A stretch of 27,753 bases of DNA from Chloroflexota bacterium. GTDB lineage: Bacteria > Chloroflexota > UBA5177 > JANWHV01. The notes under the pieces were generated by a model. The model saw only the letters and a program-made list of their open reading frames with translations, was not told the DNA's origin and did not search any database. Where the stretch lies: assembly GCA_028287725.1 (NCBI GenBank), contig JAQBPC010000198.1, positions 1 through 27,753 of the forward strand. The letters run 5' to 3'. This document shows positions 22,464 to 27,753 of the stretch, piece after piece (the first letter of the stretch is position 1; each line of letters opens with the position of its first letter). The position numbers and the translations under genes were made by a program.

Positions 22464-23948
22464 ATGTGGCGCTTTCGACTGATTCGCTTCCGGCTCACGC
22501 TCACGTATACGCTCTTATTGGCGGGCGCATTTGCTCTGTTCAGCGCCGGCGTCGTGATCGGATTGAATCAGGTACTGTATGACAACTTCCGTCACCGCAT
22601 TGAGCAGGCGGCGGATAAGGTCGTAAAGCAATACAAGATCCAGCCCAGCTACGTTTCCATGCCTTACTTTGGCGTGCACCTCAGAGTCACGTCGGAGACC
22701 GTGGGCGGCGACGCGAATGACACTACTAAGAACTACGTATTCCTTGATTCCAACGGGCTGCCGATTGCCGGCGACAACAAACACGGCGATCCGAAGGTGG
22801 CCACCGACCCTAAGGTAAAGCAGTCGATTACCCATGCTTTAACGCTCGGCTCTTCACAGAACCTGACCGTGAAGGGGAAGAACGGGGATACCAACGTACT
22901 TGTGTATCCAACAGGGGCCGGCGATGCCGTGCTTCTGTTCCAGGCATCGCTTCAAGACACCGAGGATACGGTTGCTCTGCTGCAGCGCATCATGATTATG
23001 GCGGCGGCGGTCGTTACGGTGCTGTCCGCTGCCGGCGCGTGGTTCCTCACAGGCCGTGTGCTCAGACCCCTTGATAAGATGGGCGAACGGGTGCGCCGGA
23101 TTACGGCGCGCGATCTCAACGAGCGGCTGCATATCAATCAGCGCGACGAAATTGGCCGGCTCGCGTCGACATTCGACGACATGATCTCACGGCTGCAAGC
23201 CTCATTTGAGCGGCAGAAGCGCTTCGCGTCGGATGCGTCCCATGAGCTTCGAACGCCGCTGACCGTCATGCAGGCAGATATTAGTTTGGCGCTTCGGCGG
23301 CCTCGCACGGCGCCGGAATATCAGAGGACACTCGAGAGTGCCCAAGAGGAAGTGGCTCGTCTCTCTCGCATCGTGTCCGATCTCCTCACGCTTACTCGCC
23401 TCGATACCGATGTGGCGTTGATTGCGCACGAGCCTTTAGCCCTTGACGAGCTGGTCGATGGTGTCGTCGTGGGGCTACGGCCACTCGCGAAGGACAAGTC
23501 AATCAGCTTAACGTATAGCTTTGACGCACCAGTACATATTTTGGGCGACGTCACCAGGCTCAAGCAGCTGTTCATCAACCTGCTGGACAACGCAATCGCG
23601 TATACCCCGGAAGGCGGCAGCGTGTATGTGACGCTCACCTCGGACCCTGACAGCGTAACGATTACAGTTTCCGATACCGGTATCGGCATTGAGTCGCGGC
23701 ATCTGCCACACATCTTTGAGCGTTTCTACCGAGCCGATGAGGCGCGGTCGCGCGGCCACGAGGGGACGGGCCTTGGTTTGGCTATCGCACGTACCGCTGT
23801 CCAGGCGCACAACGGCACGATCGATGTGTCGAGCGCCCCCGGTGAGGGCACGACATTTACGGTTGTCCTACCGCTTGGCTACCCGATTGCCGCCGAGCAG
23901 CCGGGAACTCCTAGGCTGGGCCGACTGGCGCTACCCGCGGCCGGTTAG
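22464..23948 (+). CDS. Sensor histidine kinase (HAMP, HisKA, HATPase_c)
   Basis: A 494-residue membrane sensor kinase. TM1 is at about 11-34, an extracytoplasmic sensor of about 140 residues follows, and TM2 is at about 176-196. A HAMP linker and the dimerisation/phosphoacceptor helix S-D-A-S-H-E-L-R-T-P-L come next, with His260. The ATPase domain has N-box L-L-D-N-A-I-A-Y-T, D-T-G-I-G-I, F-E-R-F-Y-R and G-T-G-L-G-L-A-I-A. The layout is that of OmpR-partner kinases. I chose the ATG at 22464 (AGGA 9 nt upstream); GTG at 22440 would add 8 residues. No response regulator gene lies before it or after it, so it is an orphan here. It is convergent with the ecf operon. Confidence 0.94.
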   Translation: MWRFRLIRFRLTLTYTLLLAGAFALFSAGVVIGLNQVLYDNFRHRIEQAADKVVKQYKIQPSYVSMPYFGVHLRVTSETVGGDANDTTKNYVFLDSNGLPIAGDNKHGDPKVATDPKVKQSITHALTLGSSQNLTVKGKNGDTNVLVYPTGAGDAVLLFQASLQDTEDTVALLQRIMIMAAAVVTVLSAAGAWFLTGRVLRPLDKMGERVRRITARDLNERLHINQRDEIGRLASTFDDMISRLQASFERQKRFASDASHELRTPLTVMQADISLALRRPRTAPEYQRTLESAQEEVARLSRIVSDLLTLTRLDTDVALIAHEPLALDELVDGVVVGLRPLAKDKSISLTYSFDAPVHILGDVTRLKQLFINLLDNAIAYTPEGGSVYVTLTSDPDSVTITVSDTGIGIESRHLPHIFERFYRADEARSRGHEGTGLGLAIARTAVQAHNGTIDVSSAPGEGTTFTVVLPLGYPIAAEQPGTPRLGRLALPAAG

Positions 23949-23982
23949 TACACGGCACGCCGCTCGAGCCCGCCCGCGCCGA

Positions 23983-24771
23983 TCAGACTACGAATGCGGC
24001 GGCGACCAACAACGCGGATAGCAGGAACACGACATAATCCGTAGTCGAGAAGCTCTGCTCGCGAAGGTGAGACCGGGGGCTTCCTACTCGGTAGCCGCGC
24101 GCTTCCATCGCGGTGGCAAGCTCGCCCGCACGTCGTAAGTTCGCGGTAATGATCGGGTTGTACAGGCTGAGTATGGCGCGGAAGCGCGTCTCGATCGGCC
24201 CGTGCCGGAGATCCGTGCCGCGCGCGAGCTGGGCGTCAATCACCGTCCGTACTTGCTCGCGAATCAGCGGCAGGAAGGTGAGGGCCAGCGTAATCAGCAT
24301 GGCTAGCTCGTCGACCGGAACGCGGAAGGCCTTTAGCGGCCTGCACAGGCGTTGTAGCGCGGTGGCGATCGCCAACGGCGCTGTGCTGAAGGTGAGGATT
24401 TGGGCGCCGTAGATAAGGGCTCCTGATTGGAAGAAGATTCGGACGCCAAGCTGGATACCGTCATGCGAGAGGCTGAATGGGCCAACGCGTACTTCGGGCT
24501 TTCCCGGAATGAGCAGAGCATACACGAATGTGCTGATTGCCAGTAGCACGAGAACGATGGCCATGCTCCTGAACATCGCACGCTGGTCGACTCGCGCCAC
24601 GACGCTCGAGAGAATGAGCGCAGCCACTATCACACCAAAGTAATAGAGATGCAGCGCGCCGAACGAGGCAACCATCACGCAGAACAGCGCAATTATCTTA
24701 GTCCGCCCGTCCAAACGATGAGCAATGGAATCACCGGCCTTGTAGGTGCCGAGGCCCAAGCCACTCAGCAT
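23983..24771 (-). CDS. ecfT: ECF transporter transmembrane component EcfT
   Basis: A 262-residue integral membrane protein that couples the ATPases to the S component in energy-coupling-factor vitamin or metal uptake. Several N-terminal membrane helices are evident (A-L-F-C-V-M-V-A-S-F-G-A-L, V-I-V-A-A-L-I-L-S-S-V-V, V-L-V-L-L-A-I-S-T-F-V-Y). The two diagnostic Ala-Arg-Gly motifs of the coupling helices are at 183-185 (Q-L-A-R-G-T-D) and 224-226 (M-E-A-R-G-Y-R). Its ATG overlaps the EcfA2 stop (TAATG), a sign of translational coupling. It is the last gene of the operon. Confidence 0.94.
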   Translation of the reverse strand: MLSGLGLGTYKAGDSIAHRLDGRTKIIALFCVMVASFGALHLYYFGVIVAALILSSVVARVDQRAMFRSMAIVLVLLAISTFVYALLIPGKPEVRVGPFSLSHDGIQLGVRIFFQSGALIYGAQILTFSTAPLAIATALQRLCRPLKAFRVPVDELAMLITLALTFLPLIREQVRTVIDAQLARGTDLRHGPIETRFRAILSLYNPIITANLRRAGELATAMEARGYRVGSPRSHLREQSFSTTDYVVFLLSALLVAAAFVV

Positions 24772-25649
24772 TAGTGACTCCGTCCTTTCGTCGCGACTTT
24801 GCGGGAGTCCGGCGCCAGCACCGCGGCAGCGATCGTCTCAAGTACGGTTGCCGGTCGCATGTCTTCCAGTGGCTCAAGTGGCGCGCCACGCTGCCGAAGC
24901 GCGTCCAGCACGTCAGCCTCGACCGGCGCCAGCAGCCGTAGTCGGCTGAGCAGCGCCCGGTCCGCCACCGCGCCGGCCGGCGCTCCGTCGTATTCAACGT
25001 GCCCCGCATCCAGCAGTATCACATGGTCGGCAAGGCGCAGGGCAAGCGGCAAATCGGCCGTCAGGAGCACCACGCCGATGTGCCTGCCCGTTTCGGCTAT
25101 CACCGCCTCAATCTTCGCTCTGCCCGCGGGATCCAGGCCTGCTACCGGCTCATCAAGCACCAGGTGCCGCGGTTGCATTGCCAGCAGGCCCGCCAAAGCG
25201 ACGCGCCGCCTTTCGCCCCCACTCAAAGAGAATGGCGAACGCGCCGCAAAGCTGTCGATATCGAGCCCGACTTGCAGCATGGCGCGTTCCATTCTTGACA
25301 CGCAGGTATCCAGGTCAATCCCCGCTTGTGACGGCCCAAAGCGGATATCTTCTCCCACGGTCATGCCGAAGAGTTGATTGTCCGGCTGCTGCATAAGCAA
25401 GCCTACGCGGCGCCTGGCCTCGGCGATGCTCGGCATGCTGTGGATATCGAGATTATCCAGCTCTACCGTGCCCTCCGATGGCCGATGGAGTCCATTCATG
25501 ATCCGGCCAAGTGTGCTCTTGCCGCTGCCGGAGGGGCCCACCACGGCGAGACAGCCGCTGTCGCGCACAGTGATGCTGACTTTGGTGAGGACGATGTGCG
25601 CCTCGTCGATGGGATATCGCGCGGATACGCTAATCAGCTTTAGGGCCAT
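24771..25649 (-). CDS. ecfA2: ECF transporter ATPase EcfA2
   Basis: A 292-residue ABC ATPase. Walker A is G-P-S-G-S-G-K-S-T (38-46), the Q-loop region has the ECF-type M-Q-Q-P-D-N-Q-L-F (86-94), the signature is L-S-G-G-E-R-R (142-148), and Walker B ends in D166-E167. The Q-x-P-D-N-Q pattern separates ECF ATPases from other importers. The C-terminus of about 60 residues is longer than needed for the core and probably holds a lineage-specific extension. It overlaps ecfA1 by 10 bp. A1 versus A2 assignment follows gene order and could be reversed. Confidence 0.93.
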   Translation of the reverse strand: MALKLISVSARYPIDEAHIVLTKVSITVRDSGCLAVVGPSGSGKSTLGRIMNGLHRPSEGTVELDNLDIHSMPSIAEARRRVGLLMQQPDNQLFGMTVGEDIRFGPSQAGIDLDTCVSRMERAMLQVGLDIDSFAARSPFSLSGGERRRVALAGLLAMQPRHLVLDEPVAGLDPAGRAKIEAVIAETGRHIGVVLLTADLPLALRLADHVILLDAGHVEYDGAPAGAVADRALLSRLRLLAPVEADVLDALRQRGAPLEPLEDMRPATVLETIAAAVLAPDSRKVATKGRSH

Positions 25650-26455
25650 AGCGCACGTGCCACTTCTTCCGGTGTCAGCGCGGATGGCGGCACCTGTAAC
25701 CCACCGCTGCGCAAGGCAGCTGTTAGCTCCTGTAGAGGGGGCAGGGTGAGATTCCAGTGCGGCAACTGTTCCGCCTGAGTAAAGAGCGCCGTCGGCGTAT
25801 CGTCGAAAACGACTTCACCCTGGGAGAGTACGATGACGCGATCGGCAATGTTCACCTCATCCATGCGATGCGTGATCACGATGACATTGAGGCTGAGGCG
25901 ACGCGCAAGCGCTTGTACACGCGACATCAGCTCGAGCCGGGTCTGGTCGTCGAGCAGCGCGGTCGCCTCGTCGAGAATCAGATGGCGCGGGTTTGCCGCG
26001 AGCGCGCTGGCAATCCCGAGCCGCTGCTGTTCGCCGGCGGACAGCTCATGCGGGTTGGCCAGCCGAAGGTGCAACATGCCAACGAGCTCCAGGCACTCTG
26101 TAACGCGCTGTTGCATCGTCGCCGAGTCCATCATTAGATTCTCGAGGCCGAATGCGACCTCGTTCTCCACAACCGTGCTGACGATCTGATTTTGCGGGTT
26201 CTGGAAGACCATACCGACATGCTGGTGCATTGCCCAGCCCGCGGGCCGGGCAGTCGTGTCGACACCATCTACCACGACGGTGCCGGCCGATGGCCGCAGC
26301 ATTCCGCCGAACAGACGCGCCAGTGTCGACTTCCCAGATCCGTTTGCACCGAGCACCGCCACGATCGAGCCATCCTCAATATCGATGTTGATATCGTGGA
26401 CCGCTGGTCGTGGCGCTCCGCGGTATTTAAATTCCAGGTGGCGGGTAGAAATCAA
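25640..26455 (-). CDS. ecfA1: ECF transporter ATPase EcfA1
   Basis: A 271-residue ABC ATPase. Walker A is G-A-N-G-S-G-K-S-T (36-44), and the Q-loop region V-F-Q-N-P-Q-N-Q-I-V is of ECF type. The signature is L-S-A-G-E-Q-Q (138-144), with alanine for the first glycine. Walker B is D162-E163, followed by A-L-L-D. The start is TTG, inside the last 29 bp of the S-like component gene, with no independent ribosome site, so its translation probably depends on coupling. The slightly altered signature compared with EcfA2 is common in heterodimeric ECF pairs. Confidence 0.93.
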   Translation of the reverse strand: MISTRHLEFKYRGAPRPAVHDINIDIEDGSIVAVLGANGSGKSTLARLFGGMLRPSAGTVVVDGVDTTARPAGWAMHQHVGMVFQNPQNQIVSTVVENEVAFGLENLMMDSATMQQRVTECLELVGMLHLRLANPHELSAGEQQRLGIASALAANPRHLILDEATALLDDQTRLELMSRVQALARRLSLNVIVITHRMDEVNIADRVIVLSQGEVVFDDTPTALFTQAEQLPHWNLTLPPLQELTAALRSGGLQVPPSALTPEEVARALWP

Positions 26456-27182
26456 TGCGGTTGCCTCGAGAATCTAAACGAATACCCCGGTCGATGCGAG
26501 CGAGAATTTCTCTCGTGATATACAGGAAGAGCCACCCGTTGAGTACGCCGTTGAATATCACGATGAACAGCAGTCCCGCTATCCAGTGCTGCAGCAGCCA
26601 GTGATAGAAATTCCGCAGTCCCACCCAGTTGTGCGGAGCCAGCGGCCCGATGTGCAGTGATCCGAGACCGTGCCCAAAGGACGTCAGTCCCTGTCGAATC
26701 TCGTCGAGCAGCTTGGAGGCCGAGACGTGGAGATTGACGATACCCAAGAACAATGGGACACCCACGGTCAGGAACGCCACGTAGAGCCCGTAAATAATGC
26801 TCCCGAACAAGACCGCCACGGTGTAGTGCAGGCGTGCTCGGGCCGCTCCCGCGTATGCCGCCCCAAGCAGCCCATACACGAGGATTTGAATGCCGAAGAG
26901 GGGGCCGACGAGCGCCGAGAGCACGACATAACCCCCAATTGCCGCGATCACGGTCGTGCGGACACCCTGCCGCAGGCCGAGCAGCACAAATGGGGTCGGG
27001 CAGAAGAGGCGTACGAGGCCCTGGAAGAACGGGATAGGTACGAAGGTGCGAAGCAGGCAGAGGACGACGACAATATCCAGGAGAAGGGCGGCCTCAACCA
27101 ATCCTAGGATAGGGCCGGAAGGGCTATGCGGGCTGGCGCCGTCGTCGGCAGCCGCCTGAGGGTCCAAGGGCTGTTCCAACAC
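26427..27182 (-). CDS. Membrane protein, likely ECF substrate-binding (S) component
   Basis: A 251-residue membrane protein. An N-terminal polar segment of about 25 residues is followed by five to six hydrophobic segments, including L-L-L-D-I-V-V-V-L-C-L-L, P-F-V-L-L-G-L-R-Q-G-V, V-L-S-A-L-V-G-P-L-F-G and L-L-F-I-V-I-F-N-G-V. The G-L-R-Q-G-V-R-T-T-V stretch and its place as first gene of the ecf operon fit an S component. A long soluble-looking loop lies before the last helix. The ligand is not identifiable. It starts at GTG 27182 (TTG 27179 is also possible). An extended -10 promoter is at 27220-27228. Confidence 0.75.
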   Translation of the reverse strand: MLEQPLDPQAAADDGASPHSPSGPILGLVEAALLLDIVVVLCLLRTFVPIPFFQGLVRLFCPTPFVLLGLRQGVRTTVIAAIGGYVVLSALVGPLFGIQILVYGLLGAAYAGAARARLHYTVAVLFGSIIYGLYVAFLTVGVPLFLGIVNLHVSASKLLDEIRQGLTSFGHGLGSLHIGPLAPHNWVGLRNFYHWLLQHWIAGLLFIVIFNGVLNGWLFLYITREILARIDRGIRLDSRGNRIDFYPPPGI

Positions 27183-27219
27183 TCGGGCGCTTGTCCTCTT
27201 ATGCTATGGGTTCTGAGCA

Positions 27220-27228
27220 ATTATAACA
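27220..27228 (-). promoter_or_regulatory. Extended -10 promoter of the ecf operon
   Basis: On the minus strand TGT-TATAAT is a perfect extended -10. No good -35 is visible at the proper distance, as usual for this class. Transcription would start near 27213, giving a leader of about 30 nt before the GTG start. It lies between the 5S terminator and the S-component gene, which separates the two units. Confidence 0.7.
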
Positions 27229-27259
27229 GTGATGGTAGTTCAGGTCTTTTGCAGGATCC

Positions 27260-27291
27260 AACAAAGCACAAAGGCTCCCCGAAGGGAGCCT
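27260..27291 (-). terminator. Rho-independent terminator of the rRNA operon
   Basis: On the minus strand AGGCTCCC and GGGAGCCT form a perfect 8-bp stem with a TTCG tetraloop (27291-27272), followed by TTTGTGCTTTGT (27271-27260). It starts 10 bp after the 5S 3' end. Confidence 0.9.
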
Positions 27292-27300
27292 AAGTAAAAG

Positions 27301-27418
27301 CCCTGGCACTGGCCTATCTTCCCACGAGGTTGCCCTCGCAGTAGTGTCGGCGCTGCGGCGTTTCACGACCGTGTTCGGGACGGGAACGGGTGGGTCCACC
27401 GCGCACTATGGCACCAGG
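27301..27418 (-). rRNA. rrf: 5S ribosomal RNA
   Basis: Read on the minus strand, the 118-nt sequence begins CCTGGTGC and ends GTGCCAGGG, which pair as helix I. The conserved inner segments C-C-A-C-C-C-G-T-T-C-C and C-C-G-A-A-C-A-C-G-G of loop B/helix III are present. Ends are placed by the helix I pairing and may be off by one or two bases. Confidence 0.95.
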
Positions 27419-27625
27419 ACATCCGCACAAGATAGAGAGAGTAGGCACGGTAGCGTGCTGCGTTCACGAAGTCTGCTACGGCACACGTCCCATGCGCATC
27501 GAAGGCTTACCAACCATAGAAGGAGGGCAAGCGGGTCGACGTCCGGCCCCGCCGGTAAGGGATGCGTGAAGTTCGAGACGAAGGAATTAAAGAGAGTGCA
27601 AGATACAGTCCATACGGAAGGTAAT
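27419..27625 (-). other. 23S-5S spacer without tRNA
   Basis: About 207 bp separate the two rRNAs. I found no tRNA T-arm or acceptor pairing and no reading frame of note. It probably contains the processing stems of the precursor; no specific stem could be assigned with confidence. Confidence 0.6.
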
Positions 27626-27753
27626 AAGTCCGCAAGCCGCTCGGCCGTTGGAGCACGGGTCAGCTGCACGTGTTACCACGCGTCCACCTCCCGCCTCTTG
27701 TCCCAGTGGTCTGCTGGGGGCCTTACCAGATCAAGTCTGAGGGATGGGCCATC
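27626..27753 (-). rRNA. rrl: 23S ribosomal RNA, 3' end (partial)
   Basis: On the minus strand the segment contains the conserved 3' terminal domain: G-G-T-A-A-G-G-C-C-C-C near the start, a helix around C-A-G-A-C-C-A-C-T-G, then G-G-T-A-A-C-A-C-G-T-G-C-A-G-C-T-G-A-C and the closing C-C-G-A-G-C-G-G-C-T-T. The gene continues past the right edge of the window. The 3' end near 27626 is set by comparison with the E. coli terminus and is approximate. Confidence 0.92.

Noticed and set aside
27419..27625. A tRNA gene in the 23S-5S spacer
   Set aside because: A GTTCGA string occurs, but no T-arm, acceptor or anticodon pairing can be built around it on either strand.
1..27753. CRISPR arrays, insertion sequences or prophage genes
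   Set aside because: No regularly spaced direct repeats, transposase or integrase motifs, or terminal inverted repeats with target duplications were seen.

Overview
The window is GC-rich bacterial DNA with closely packed genes on both strands. Most starts have a clear Shine-Dalgarno site, and several genes start with GTG or TTG. The gene families suggest a soil or thermophile-type heterotroph, with Chloroflexota (Thermomicrobia-like) the best guess: tandem MalK-type ATPases, YafY-type WYL regulators, a glycolipid-binding-fold protein, an ECF transporter module and MscL with a C-terminal zinc ribbon. That placement is inferred from gene content only; the partial 23S and the 5S rRNA at the right edge would settle it.

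Positions 1-5083 (+) are the 3' part of a carbohydrate or polyol uptake and catabolism operon. It runs: end of a MalG-type permease, a 72-residue two-helix membrane protein, two consecutive paralogous MalK/UgpC-type ATPases, a TIM-barrel sugar phosphate isomerase/epimerase and a Gfo/Idh/MocA dehydrogenase. The second ATPase has an altered ABC signature, so the pair looks like a heterodimer. A VOC-family protein follows. Positions 5786-7703 (-) hold an NAD-dependent epimerase/dehydratase followed by an RNase Z-like metallo-hydrolase. Positions 7965-11613 hold a cupin (+), an alpha/beta hydrolase (-), a small secreted protein (+) and DNA polymerase IV (+).

Positions 11630-16748 are mostly single metabolic genes: an SDR oxidoreductase (-), a Cof-type HAD phosphatase (+), N-acetylglucosamine-6-phosphate deacetylase (-), a CDGSH iron-sulfur protein (+), MscL (-) and a PfkB sugar kinase (+). 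Positions 16834-18469 are a WYL regulator with a perfect palindromic operator candidate upstream and a glycolipid-binding-fold protein downstream. A secreted PQQ-type beta-propeller follows (18659-19897) with a strong sigma-70-type promoter.

Positions 19898-20660 have no convincing protein gene. They do hold a promoter, several stable hairpins and a good rho-independent terminator, all on the + strand. This is the best candidate in the window for something undescribed: a structured non-coding RNA of about 390 nt. Next come a secreted protein and a phosphoribosyltransferase in one short operon (-), a HAD-IIIA phosphatase (+) and an orphan sensor histidine kinase (+).

Positions 23983-27182 (-) are a complete ECF transporter operon (S-like component, EcfA1, EcfA2, EcfT) with overlapping genes and an extended -10 promoter. 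It lies just downstream of the end of an rRNA operon (23S 3' end, 5S, terminator; -).
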